From contig OZ251223.1 in the NCBI GenBank assembly GCA_965240325.2, positions 1,302,001 to 1,366,000 of the forward strand: 64,000 nt of DNA, in the 5' to 3' direction. The translations under genes were made by a program, and so were the position numbers. The stretch is from Rebecca billardiae RCC1528 (Eukaryota > Haptophyta). Positions 46,304 through 55,246 of this stretch are shown here, piece by piece (positions within the stretch are counted from its first letter, which is position 1; every line of letters starts with the position of its first letter). A model generated the notes under the pieces. The model did no database searches, was not told the DNA's origin, and was given only the letters and a program-made list of their open reading frames with translations.

Positions 46304-49024
46304 ATGGCCGCGGCGCGTGCGGCCGATGAGGTCGGCGGTGACGGCGCGGAGCTGCGGCGCCAAGTGCGCGCGAGTGCCCTCACGGGCGCGGCGCTCGGCG
46401 CTCTCGGCGCTCTGCCGCGCCATCACGCAGCCTCTCGCGCCGAGCTTGCCCGCGCGCTCGCCGCGCGCTCGGCGCTTGGCGCCGTGGCTGTGCCCGTGTG
46501 GGCGCACGGTGCCGTCCCGGCCGCGATCGCGCGTGCGCGGCAGGCGTCGCACGCGTCGTGCCGCGTGGTGGACTACGCGATGGGCGCGATCGGCGGGGCC
46601 ACGACCGCCGCGAGCATCGTCGCCATCGCGCGCACGCGCACCGCGCTGCCTCTGGTGCTGATCCCGCTGGCCTACGCCTTTGCCGCGTGCCAGGAGGAGT
46701 GCCAGCTGTGGCGCAGCGCGTACTCGCAGCCGTGGGAGCGCTGCGTCGGCGCGCTCGGCGCGACGGCCCCGCTCTTCGCCTTCGCCCCGACGCGCCGGCT
46801 CGCGCCCGTCCTCGCGCCCTCGCTCGTCGGCGCGCAGCTCGCGCTGAGCGCAGTGGAGGAGAGAGCTGGGGCGCGGGCGGCGCGGGCGGCGAGCGACGGC
46901 GCGCCAGACGGCGGCGTGACGGGCAGCCCCCCGCCGGCCGACGGCGCGGAGCTCGGGGCGACGCCGCCGCCCGCCGAGCCCACCGCACTCCCGTCCGAGC
47001 ACTCCGCATGCACCGGCGGAGGGTCGCGCGACGACGTGCGCGCTCGCAGGCGGGATCGGGGTCTAGCGGCCGTGCTGCGGCCGCTTGCGCCGGCGCACGC
47101 GCGCTCTCCCGCGCCAGCGGGCGCTGCGGCGCCGGCGCCATTCGGCGCCGAGGCGGCCATCCCCGCTGCCGGGCTGTGGGCCCGGCGCCCCAGCGGTGCC
47201 GGGAGCGCGGGGAGTCCTGTTGACTTTTTGACGATGTCTTATTCAGCGCTCGGCTGCAGCAGGAGTGCTCAGGCGCTCGGCTGCAGGACTGCCAGGACTG
47301 CCAGGACTGCCAGGACTGCCGCTCAACCGCTCGGCTCCGGGGCTCTCGCTCTGGCCACGGCGTGCGCCGTCGCAGAGGCAGCCTCCTCCGAGCGGCGCGA
47401 CGCGCCTGCCGCGGGCACGCTCGCGCCGCTCGACCTCGACGTGCCGGCGCCTGGCGCGTCGCGCGACGCCGCCGCCGGCAGTGCCGCGCCGGCATCGCCT
47501 GAGCTGCCACACATCGCCGCAGCACAGGCAGAGGCCGCAGCAGCGCGCGAGGAGGAGGAGGAGAGACGCCCGCTCGGGGCTGCGTGGCGTGTGGCGGCAC
47601 GCTGGCCATTCCGAACGGCGGCCGTGCCGTCGGACGCTGTGCCGGCCGGCGCGGCGCTCGCAAGCCCGGAGTCGTTGAGCTCAGACTGCGCGCAGCCGCT
47701 TGCCGACGCAGCGTCTCTCAAGGCACTGCCGGCAACGGCGCACGCGTGGCCCGCGGACGCGCGCGCGCCGGCCGATGAGCCCGAGCCGTCGGCCGAGCCG
47801 GGTGTGCTGCTTGCCGACCCAGCCGCAGCCACGGAGCTCGAGCAGGGGCGCGGCTCGCATCTCGAGCCGCCGCATCCAATGGGCGCCGCAGACGACGTGC
47901 CGCTCGGCGGCGGCGCACGCGCGCGCTCCGCACGGAGCGGTTGGCTGCCGGAGAGCGCCGCGCGAGTGCTTGGGCCCTGGGGCTGGGCACACGCACCCGC
48001 GGGCGGCGAGGCGGAGGCCGGTGCGGCCGCGCCGCTTGGTCTGCGTGCGGCGGTCGCGGTGGTGCGCGCCCTGCGCTCGCTGGGCTTGCTGAGCGTGCGC
48101 ACGCTGCCGCCCGACGCACCGCCTGCGCCGGATGCCACACGCGAGCGAGCGCGCGCCGCGGTCTCTGACGCTACCTCCTGTGCGGAGGCGCTCGCGGCAC
48201 TCGGCGGTGAGGCCGGCCGCGGCGCGGCAAGCGCGCGGCAAGCGCAGCTGCTCGGCTACCTGCGCGCGCAGCTCGGGCGCCTGCCGCGGCGCGGCGCGCT
48301 GCCGTGCCCGCCCCTCGCCTGCCCCGCGGCAGAGGCCAGCGCGCTCGCGGCGCGCTTTGCCGAGAGCGCGCGCGCGCAGCACGCGCGGCAGTGGTGGCCG
48401 TGGTGGCCGCACGCGCCAGCTGTGCCGCGACCGTCCCAGCTCGCAGACGCGCAGCTGGCACCCGCCGTGGGCGCCGCTGCCGAGGGCCGCGAGCCGTGCG
48501 CGGCTGGCGACGCGCTGTCGAGTCCGCCTGCCGCCGTGCTGCCCACTGTGCCTGCGGAGGCGCCCACAGCCGCAGGCGCGGAGGCGGCTGGCGAGGATGG
48601 CAGCGCGCTGCCGACGGAGCGTCCAGACGTGGCGGGGGCGGCAGCGCGCGCCGGGGCGGAGGGCGAGCGCACGGCGGAGGGCGAGCGCGCGGCAGGTGAG
48701 CGCAAGCCCAGCTCCGCGCGGTGGCGCGTGCTGCAGGGCGCCGTGCACCAGCTGAGGTGGCTCCCAGGCCTCTCCCTGCTGGCGAGTAGCGAGGCTGCGG
48801 CGACGGCCGCCGTGGAGGATGCCGCTCGGCTGTCGGGCGCGGGCGCCGCCGAACCGGTCGACGAGCTCGAGTGCCTCGAGCGCGCGCGTTGGATGATCAC
48901 GCAGGTCGACGGGCGCGACGCGGGCGCGCTCTACTGGGTGATCCCGTATTCCTTCTTCCGAAACTTTGCGATCAGCGACCTGCTCGGCCTTGCGTTCCTC
49001 CTCGCGGTCAAGGAGCTGGGCTGA
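46304..49024 (+). CDS. Unrecognised 906-residue protein with N-terminal hydrophobic helices
   Basis: A single open frame from ATG 46304 to TGA 49022-49024. I do not recognise a family. Residues about 20-185 contain several hydrophobic Ala/Leu-rich stretches, including AMGAIGGATTAASIVAIA and TALPLVLIPLAYAFAAC, and a conserved-looking CQEECQLWRSAYSQPWERC. This suggests a membrane domain. Residues about 190-830 are low-complexity and probably disordered. The last 50 residues are again ordered: ERARWMITQVDGRDAGALYW, then VIPYSFFRNFAISDLLGLAF. Inside the disordered part are a 9-bp tandem repeat (47283-47325, reading TAR-TAR-TAR) and a duplicated GCGCTCGGCTGCAG. The ends look conserved and the centre filler-like, so unspliced introns in the centre cannot be excluded. 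Upstream sequence (46010-46300) is much less GC-rich, consistent with a promoter or 5' UTR. Confidence 0.65.
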   Translation: MAAARAADEVGGDGAELRRQVRASALTGAALGALGALPRHHAASRAELARALAARSALGAVAVPVWAHGAVPAAIARARQASHASCRVVDYAMGAIGGATTAASIVAIARTRTALPLVLIPLAYAFAACQEECQLWRSAYSQPWERCVGALGATAPLFAFAPTRRLAPVLAPSLVGAQLALSAVEERAGARAARAASDGAPDGGVTGSPPPADGAELGATPPPAEPTALPSEHSACTGGGSRDDVRARRRDRGLAAVLRPLAPAHARSPAPAGAAAPAPFGAEAAIPAAGLWARRPSGAGSAGSPVDFLTMSYSALGCSRSAQALGCRTARTARTARTAAQPLGSGALALATACAVAEAASSERRDAPAAGTLAPLDLDVPAPGASRDAAAGSAAPASPELPHIAAAQAEAAAAREEEEERRPLGAAWRVAARWPFRTAAVPSDAVPAGAALASPESLSSDCAQPLADAASLKALPATAHAWPADARAPADEPEPSAEPGVLLADPAAATELEQGRGSHLEPPHPMGAADDVPLGGGARARSARSGWLPESAARVLGPWGWAHAPAGGEAEAGAAAPLGLRAAVAVVRALRSLGLLSVRTLPPDAPPAPDATRERARAAVSDATSCAEALAALGGEAGRGAASARQAQLLGYLRAQLGRLPRRGALPCPPLACPAAEASALAARFAESARAQHARQWWPWWPHAPAVPRPSQLADAQLAPAVGAAAEGREPCAAGDALSSPPAAVLPTVPAEAPTAAGAEAAGEDGSALPTERPDVAGAAARAGAEGERTAEGERAAGERKPSSARWRVLQGAVHQLRWLPGLSLLASSEAAATAAVEDAARLSGAGAAEPVDELECLERARWMITQVDGRDAGALYWVIPYSFFRNFAISDLLGLAFLLAVKELG

Positions 49025-49278
49025 GGAGCGGTCGAGCGCCCACGTCGTGGGCGCTCGCATGACAGTTGACACTGGGCGCGGGCTGCTGTGCATGCAGTCG
49101 CGCGAGCCCATCAGCCCATCAGCTGCGCAAGCTTGGAGCCGCTTCGCAAGCAATAGGCCAATAGCCCTTGCCCAGTGCCCATGCTGCCGATTGCTGCCGC
49201 CATGCTGACGTGAGTGACGAGGTAGGCAAGGTCCAACGAACGGCCGCCCTGGCCAGCCTAGACACACACACGGGCGGG

Positions 49279-49681
49279 CCAAGGGTGGTCAGGGTCGCCG
49301 ACTCCAGTGGCGTCCGGCGCCGGAGTAGGTTCACCTCCGATTTTTTGCAGCGGCGCGGCGCGCGGGGCCGCCGCCGCTGTGGCGGGCCGCTCGGGGCGTG
49401 CACGGCGTGGGCTCGTGCGGCCGCTGCCGCGCACGCCGAGCGATTCGGCGCGGGCTCGCGGCTTGTCGATGGCCTCGCGCGCCGCAGCGCGACGCGCGCC
49501 TTGCCTAGCTTCGCCTGTCTCGCGCCTTGGCCGCCGTGCACGCGTGCGCCGCCAAACCGCAAGCTCGGCATACCTCTCAGCCGAGCGTGCACGTGCCTTG
49601 CGCGACGCGACGCGGGCATTGCCGCCAGGCGATGTAGGCGTAGTGTGAGCGCGCGCCGTGAAGCCTCAGCGCGGATCGAGA
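49279..49681 (+). repeat. Inverted repeat 2, left arm (403 bp)
   Basis: Reverse complement of 49961-50360 except for a 3-bp insertion here (GGAGTAGGTTCACC against GGAGGTTCACC in the other arm) and isolated substitutions. The arm begins about 255 bp beyond the stop of the 906-residue gene. It has no recognisable coding content. Confidence 0.9.
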
Positions 49682-49960
49682 GTGTCTTCAACGTCTCGGT
49701 CAGCTGTCGACAACTGCTGACGCATCGACCACCAATGGACATCACTGTCCTCCGTTGAACGATGGGATATCGCGACGCTGCGACTCGTGAAGACTAGTCG
49801 AGCGTTGTAGCCCAAACGATGAACGCTCCTATGACGTGTGTGTGAGCCTTGCGTGACGATGCGACGTGACGATCGCCCCGGCAAGAGAGTCAGTCGTGCA
49901 GCTTTCAGCACTGCTCAACGAACAGACGGTCCACGCGCGTACGCGGCATCATTTCATTGT

Positions 49961-50360
49961 TCTCGATCCGCGCCGAGGCTTCACGGCGCGCGCTCACACT
50001 ACGCCTACATCGCCTGGCGGCAATGCCCGCGTCGCGTCGCGCAAGGCACGTGCACGCTCGGCTGAGAGGTATGCCGAGCTTGCGGTTTGGCGGCGCACGC
50101 GTGCACGGCGGCCAAGGCGCGAGACAGGCGAAGCTAGGCAAGGCGCGCGTCGCGCTGCGGCGCGCGAGGCCATCGACAAGCCGCGAGCCCGCGCCGAATC
50201 GCTCGGCGTGCGCGGCAGCGGCCGCACGAGCCCACGCCGTGCACGCCCCGAGCGGCCCGCCACAGCGGCGGCGGCCCCGCGCGCCGCGCCGCTGCAAAAA
50301 ATCGGAGGTGAACCTCCGGCGCCGGACGCCACTGGAGTCGGCGACCCTGACCACCCTTGG
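49961..50360 (-). repeat. Inverted repeat 2, right arm (400 bp)
   Basis: Reverse complement of 49279-49681; the arms are separated by 279 bp (49682-49960) of mixed composition. The arm ends 47 bp upstream of the ATG chosen for the metallophosphoesterase, so the repeat probably includes that gene's 5' UTR or promoter. Near-identity of the arms implies recent origin or continued conversion. Confidence 0.9.
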
Positions 50361-50407
50361 GCGGGCGTCCCTGGCGGAGCGCTGCGGACTTGTCTTCCTG
50401 CAGCAGG

Positions 50408-51706
50408 ATGGTGGACTTGTCCCGTCTGATGGGAAGGCTCAGGAGGCCATCGCGCGGTGGAGACGGACACGCGGCGGAAGACGAGGGCAAGTCCGCGGTG
50501 TACCCACCGTGCGCTCTACTCGAGCAGCAGATCCGCATGCTCAGCCTCGACGACGGCGAGGCACCGTCGCAAGCCGTTCAGGCGTTCAGTTCGTTGCGCT
50601 CGTGCGTCGCGCACGGCTCTGCGCTCCTGCTCCCCGAGTCACCGCGGCGGGTGCGATTCGTCCACGTGTCAGACACGCACATGCGGCACACCGATGTGCA
50701 CATCCCCGAAGGCAACGTGCTGCTGCACACGGGCGACCTCCTCGCCAACTACTCTGTCACCGCGCCTCCGGAGGAGCTGCTGGGGCAGCTGTCAGACGTG
50801 CTGGCGTGGGTGCAGCGGATGGCGCGGCGCTTCGAGCTGGTGGTCCTCATCGCGGGGAACCACGACACGCTGCTCGACGGGCGATGCTCCGTCTCACGCC
50901 GCCACCCAGAGCTGCACGCCGCCGCGCTCGCGCAGCTGGGCCGGCTGCCTCGCAACGTCGTGTACTGCAATGGCGAGCCGGCGGCGGCGGCGGCGGCGGC
51001 GGCGGAGGCCGGGGCGAGGCGCCGGCCGCGCGGCGCGGGAGGCAGCGGCAGCGACAGTGGCAGCGAGAGTGAGGTCTCAGCCGACGAGCTGGACGAGGCC
51101 TCGCTCGAGCACGCCCGGCGCGCGGGCGGCGTCCGATTCCGAGGCCTGCGGCTCTGGGGCTGTCCGGTGGGCGTGTCTCGGCTCGAGACGATGGGCTGCC
51201 GCTATCTGAGCGATGGGTTCGAGCGGCGCGCGGCCGCGCGGCTGAGGGCGTGGCGCGCGATCCCGGAGGGCCTGGACGTGCTGCTCACGCACGCGCCGCC
51301 CGCCGGCTCCGAGCTCGTCGGGCCGAGCGTCGGCGACGCTGAGCTGCAGCGCGCGATCGCTGCGCTCGCGCGCCCACCGGCGGTGCACTGCTTTGGCCAC
51401 GACCATCACCACTTTGGCCTCGCGCTGCTGGCCGAGCGGCGCGCAGCCGGTGGCGGGGACGAGGCGGACGCCGTGCGCCCGGGCATGCGCGCGCAGCTCA
51501 ACGCGTCGCAGGAGCGCGTGCTGCGCGCCGAGCGCAAGGCAGCCATGGCAGCCCAGCGCGCTGACACGGTTGGCGGCGCAGCCAGTCGCGGCGGCTGCGC
51601 GCTCGTCTTTGACTTGCTGGCGCGCGGTGCCGAAGCCCGCGATGGCGGCGAGGCCGCCAGGCTGCCGAGGCAGACTTGGATGAGCGAGCGGCTCGTTGAT
51701 GAATAA
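50408..51706 (+). CDS. Metallophosphoesterase, MPPED-type
   Basis: A single-exon product of 432 residues from ATG 50408 (MVDLSRLMGR); the frame upstream is open only through the inverted repeat, so this ATG is preferred. The calcineurin-like metallophosphoesterase motifs appear in order: DTHMRH (metal ligands), LLHTGDLLANY, VVLIAGNHD, LLTHAPP, and FGHDHHHFG. Spacing and the phrase IPEGNVLLHTGDL match MPPED1/MPPED2-like enzymes, which hydrolyse phosphodiester substrates such as cyclic nucleotides in vitro. Residues about 190-225 are an insertion: an Ala run, then a Gly/Ser-Asp/Glu stretch (GSGSDSGSESEVSADE) not expected in the family, encoded by GCG repeats. The region after the last motif is an Ala/Arg-rich helix. 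No signal peptide or membrane segment is seen. All metal-binding motifs are intact. Confidence 0.9.
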   Translation: MVDLSRLMGRLRRPSRGGDGHAAEDEGKSAVYPPCALLEQQIRMLSLDDGEAPSQAVQAFSSLRSCVAHGSALLLPESPRRVRFVHVSDTHMRHTDVHIPEGNVLLHTGDLLANYSVTAPPEELLGQLSDVLAWVQRMARRFELVVLIAGNHDTLLDGRCSVSRRHPELHAAALAQLGRLPRNVVYCNGEPAAAAAAAAEAGARRRPRGAGGSGSDSGSESEVSADELDEASLEHARRAGGVRFRGLRLWGCPVGVSRLETMGCRYLSDGFERRAAARLRAWRAIPEGLDVLLTHAPPAGSELVGPSVGDAELQRAIAALARPPAVHCFGHDHHHFGLALLAERRAAGGGDEADAVRPGMRAQLNASQERVLRAERKAAMAAQRADTVGGAASRGGCALVFDLLARGAEARDGGEAARLPRQTWMSERLVDE

Positions 51707-51915
51707 TAATGAGCTCGCCGGCCGCTGTCCGGCTGCAGCGCCGCAGTGAGTGGCAGCGCCTGGCCGAGATCCGGACTCTAATAGTAATAAGCTCAGCTAT
51801 GGCCAGGCGATACTCATCACTGCTATATATATATGTATTCGTCTAATTCGTCAATTAGATCGATATATATACTGACGAATCTCGCCTGCCTGAGCTGTGT
51901 AGTGATGCGTCGTCT

Positions 51916-51970
<55 letters not shown>

Positions 51971-52119
51971 TGTTATTAGTAAACAATGTTAACTGGCGCG
52001 CAGTATCGCCAGGCCCCAACTTCCAATATACCGCGCCATCATCATCATCACAGATTCATCACTACGCCAGCATCAGCGCCACCGCTATATAGGACGGGTA
52101 GCAACGCGCATATCGTCGA
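51707..52119. other. Intergenic region between convergent genes
   Basis: Lies between the stop codons of the metallophosphoesterase and the first Sel1-MYND gene. It is AT-rich, with a long TA microsatellite and a short CAT run near 52030. No gene seen. Confidence 0.6.
51918..51969. repeat. (TA)n microsatellite
   Basis: About 26 uninterrupted TA dinucleotides between two convergent genes. Confidence 0.95.
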
Positions 52120-53292
52120 CTACTCATCATCAGTGTCGCCATCAGCATGATTGGCAGCAGCAGCAGTCGTCATCACCGCCGCTGATGTGGCGCGCCACTC
52201 CGTGCATTGCGGCTTGTGCATTTTCCACGCGCTCCGCAGGTGCTCGCGGCAGCAGAAGACCGCCACGAGGCACCGCTCGCACTTCTTCACGCCACGGCCC
52301 GACTTGGCGCACACCATGCAGCACGCAGCGGCCACCTCGCGGTCTCTGGCAAAGTCGCCGAGCACCTCGCTCGGATCCACCACGGAGCCGTCAAGCTCGT
52401 GCCCGCGGCGCAGCAGCCGCACTCCCTCCGCCACGTCGCGCTGCACGGTCGCGCCTGCAAGTAGCAGGCGCGCCAATGCCGAGTGGGCTTCTGGGTCGCC
52501 GCAGTCGATGGCCAGCCGGTACCAGCGCATCGCCTCAGCCATATCCTGCGGCACGCCCTCGCCTTGTGCGTAGAGCTCACCCATGTTGTTCTGCGCAAGT
52601 GCGTAGCCCTGCTCGGCCGCCAGCCGGAACCAGCGCACTGCCTCGGCCATATCCTGCTGCACGCCCTCGCCTCGTGCGTAGCACCAGCCCAGGCTGGTCT
52701 GCGCAGCTGCAGTACCCTGCTCGGCAGCCAGCCGGTACCAGCGCATCGCCTCGGCCATATCCTGCGGCACGCCCTCGCCTCGTTCGTAGTACAGGCCCAG
52801 GATGGTCTGCGCATCTGCATTGCCCTGCTCGGCCGCCAGCCGGAACAAGCGCACTGCCTCAGCCATATCCTGCTGCACGCCCTCGCCTCGTTGGAAGCAC
52901 ATGCCCAGGTTGGTCTGCGCAGCCGCATCGCCCTGCTCGGCCGCCAGCCGGAACAAGCGCACTGCCTCGGCCATATCCTGCAGCACGCCCTCACCTCGTT
53001 TGTACAGCAAGCCCAGGCCGCACTGCGCGACTGCATTGCCCTGCTCGGCCGCCAGCCGGAACCAGCGCACCGCCTCCGCCCAATTGGCTGCGTGGAACTG
53101 GATCTCGCCCAACCGTTGCTGCGCTTGCGCAAACCCGCGATTCGCTGCGATGGCATAGAGGCGATGCGCCTCGTCGACGTCCCGCGCGACGCCGTCGCCG
53201 GATTCGGTGCGCTTCGCCAGCAGGAAGGTCGCACGTGCGTCGCCCCGCCCCGCCGCGCGCCGGAGCATGCGGACCCCGGCATCGCTCGCCAT
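52120..53292 (-). CDS. Sel1-like repeat protein with C-terminal MYND zinc finger (copy 1)
   Basis: 390 residues, single exon. The ATG at 53292 is chosen because it aligns with the starts of the two paralogues at 60995 and 62880 (M-A-x-D-A-G-V-R-M-L). An N-terminal pair of divergent helical repeats is followed by six tandem 36-residue Sel1-like repeats (AEAVRWFRLAAEQG...LG..Y.RGEGV.QDM), which form alpha-solenoid protein-interaction surfaces. The C-terminus carries a MYND zinc finger: CCMVC, KCERC, FCCREHL and HKPQC supply the Cys/His ligands. The protein ends in a short acidic tail. MYND fingers bind Pro-rich peptides in other systems; the role here is unknown. The gene is convergent with the metallophosphoesterase and divergent from the transporter at 53555. 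Confidence 0.9.
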   Translation of the reverse strand: MASDAGVRMLRRAAGRGDARATFLLAKRTESGDGVARDVDEAHRLYAIAANRGFAQAQQRLGEIQFHAANWAEAVRWFRLAAEQGNAVAQCGLGLLYKRGEGVLQDMAEAVRLFRLAAEQGDAAAQTNLGMCFQRGEGVQQDMAEAVRLFRLAAEQGNADAQTILGLYYERGEGVPQDMAEAMRWYRLAAEQGTAAAQTSLGWCYARGEGVQQDMAEAVRWFRLAAEQGYALAQNNMGELYAQGEGVPQDMAEAMRWYRLAIDCGDPEAHSALARLLLAGATVQRDVAEGVRLLRRGHELDGSVVDPSEVLGDFARDREVAAACCMVCAKSGRGVKKCERCLVAVFCCREHLRSAWKMHKPQCTEWRATSAAVMTTAAAANHADGDTDDE

Positions 53293-53554
53293 CGTTGACG
53301 AGCGCCCGGGCGATGCCTCAAGCCACGGATGAAGTAGCCCAATAAGCAATTTCGGCAGGCTGACTCTTGATCCAAACGGAATAACGTAGTATGGATACGT
53401 ACCGGCATAAAGTTATATCTTGATCAGGCCGACGACAACTCTTGGAGACGATCGGAGACTCGGAGAGGCGCGCTAACGCGCCGCCCGCCGGCGCGGCCGG
53501 GCGGCGCGGCGAATCTTCCGGTCACGCGATACTGCTGAGCGGTCCTAGCCCACC
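53293..53554. promoter_or_regulatory. Shared divergent upstream region (Sel1-MYND copy 1 / transporter)
   Basis: 262 bp separate two opposed start codons, so both promoters and 5' UTRs must overlap or abut here. No named element recognised. Confidence 0.4.
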
Positions 53555-55246
53555 ATGCGCGATTCGCTGCTGCGCGAGGAGGAGCGCGAGGGCGAGGGCA
53601 GCGCTCGCGAGCAGCGGCCGCGCGCCTGGACCCCCTTCGGCTCGGGCGTCCCGCTCGGCGCCGTCGTCGCCGGCTGCTGCATGAACATGATCGCGGGTGC
53701 GCCGTACGCGTTTGGCGCCTACTCGCGAGACCTGAAGCCCGTGCTCGCGCTCACGCAGCCGGAGATGGCGCACATCGGCGTCGCGTTCGACCTCGGGCTA
53801 TACCTCATCCAGCCCTTCTCCGGCACGTTCTTCGACGCCATGGGCACGCGCGTCACCGGGGCTCTCGGCGTCACGCTGCTGACGTGCGGCAACGCTGTGA
53901 TCGCGACCACGCTGCTCATGCACGCCAAGGCGGAGGGCGCGGTGGCGCCGGTGCGCACGCTGTGCGCCGCGTTCGCGGTGGTTGGCATCGGCTCGGCGCT
54001 CACCTCGGTCACCGCCCTCGGCACCAACGTCAAGCGCGCGCACATGTCCGGGCGCGCGCGCGTGATCGCCGTGCTCACCTCCTGCTTTGGGCTCGGCGCT
54101 CTGCTGGTGGTGCTCTCGCTGCCGCTGATCGTGGGGAGCGCGCCGAGCGCGCCGCGTCTCGCGGGGTTCTTCGGCACGTGGGCCGCCCTCGACGCGTGCA
54201 TCGTCGGCGGCGGCGCGCTCGTCCTCTCCGCCCTGCTCGGCGGCGCGGCGCCGCACACCATCGCACACGACGTGCCGCTGCGCCGCGGCGCGAGTATCGT
54301 GCCGCCGCTCACCGCGCGCGCGAGGCTGCTCGAGACGTGCACGCGTGGGGACTTCTGGCTGCTCGAGCTCACGCTCTTCTGCGGCTTCGGCTGCGGGCTG
54401 CTCGTGATCAACACGGTGGCCAGCTTCGTGAACAGCGCGGGAGGCACGCACGCCCACGCGCGGCTCGCCGCCGTCGCCGTGCCGCTGTGCAACTGCGGTG
54501 GCCGACTGCTCGTGGGCCTCGTGTCCGACGCGGCGCCTCGCGTGCGCCGCGGGTACTGGATGGTGTACAGCCTGGCGCTGATGTGCCTCGCGTTCGTGGT
54601 CGCGGCGTGCGCGTACGGCCCGCGCTCCGAGGGCGGCGGTGGCGTCGCGCTCGTCTTTGCGCTCGTCGGCGCGTCGACGTGCGCGTACGGCGGCGTGTGG
54701 GGCACCGCGTCGGCCGTGCTGGCAGAGTCGTACCCGCTCGCCAGCTTTGGCACGAACTTCGGCGTGACGGCGCTCACGGCGGGCGCGGCTGGGCTCGTGT
54801 TCAACGACGTGTGCGCACGTCTCTTCGAGGCAGCCACGCGGCGGCAGGGCACCGCCGAGTGCATCGGCGCAGCGTGCTTCCGGCCCGCGTTTGTGATGGC
54901 GGCCGCGTGCGCAGGCGTGGGCGTGCTGGCCGCACTCGCGCATGCGCCGCACACGCGCTATCCGGAGGAGAACCGCCCTGCGGGAGCGGGGACGAGCCGC
55001 GTGACGGCCGCCGATGACCTGGCCGGTGGCAAAGCGTCGGTGGCGCTAGCACAGCCGCCGCCCACGCGCAGATCTGTGAGCTGGGCGCTGGCGAACAAGA
55101 CCGACGATGTGGGCGGCGGCTTGTCGGCGTCGACAGGCGGGAAAGCCGCGCAGGCTCCGGCCAGCGACCAGGGCCAGGCGCCACGGCCTGCGGTGCCAAC
55201 GCCAACGGTGCGTGACATCGAAGCAGGGGATATGCCGCTGCTTTAG
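53555..55246 (+). CDS. Major facilitator superfamily transporter, Nodulin-like/NFD4 type
   Basis: 563 residues, single exon, ATG in context CACCATGC. About 12 hydrophobic segments are visible, the first at residues about 31-55 (GAVVAGCCMNMIAGAPYAFG). The segment GAPYAFGAYSRDLKPVLALT, with the later IGVAFDLG and FDAMGTR, is the hallmark of the Nodulin-like N-terminal domain of plant and algal NFD4-type carriers related to monocarboxylate transporters. A cytoplasmic loop of about 50 residues separates the two six-helix halves. The second half carries the MFS-like GGRLLVGLVSD and the typical ESYPLASFGTNFG. The last 100 residues are a hydrophilic Ala/Pro/Ser-rich tail. Substrate cannot be told from the sequence. 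Confidence 0.88.
   Translation: MRDSLLREEEREGEGSAREQRPRAWTPFGSGVPLGAVVAGCCMNMIAGAPYAFGAYSRDLKPVLALTQPEMAHIGVAFDLGLYLIQPFSGTFFDAMGTRVTGALGVTLLTCGNAVIATTLLMHAKAEGAVAPVRTLCAAFAVVGIGSALTSVTALGTNVKRAHMSGRARVIAVLTSCFGLGALLVVLSLPLIVGSAPSAPRLAGFFGTWAALDACIVGGGALVLSALLGGAAPHTIAHDVPLRRGASIVPPLTARARLLETCTRGDFWLLELTLFCGFGCGLLVINTVASFVNSAGGTHAHARLAAVAVPLCNCGGRLLVGLVSDAAPRVRRGYWMVYSLALMCLAFVVAACAYGPRSEGGGGVALVFALVGASTCAYGGVWGTASAVLAESYPLASFGTNFGVTALTAGAAGLVFNDVCARLFEAATRRQGTAECIGAACFRPAFVMAAACAGVGVLAALAHAPHTRYPEENRPAGAGTSRVTAADDLAGGKASVALAQPPPTRRSVSWALANKTDDVGGGLSASTGGKAAQAPASDQGQAPRPAVPTPTVRDIEAGDMPLL

Noticed and set aside
49957-51072. 371-codon plus-strand frame overlapping inverted repeat 2
   Set aside because: Out of frame with the metallophosphoesterase whose motifs are certain; Arg/Ala filler.
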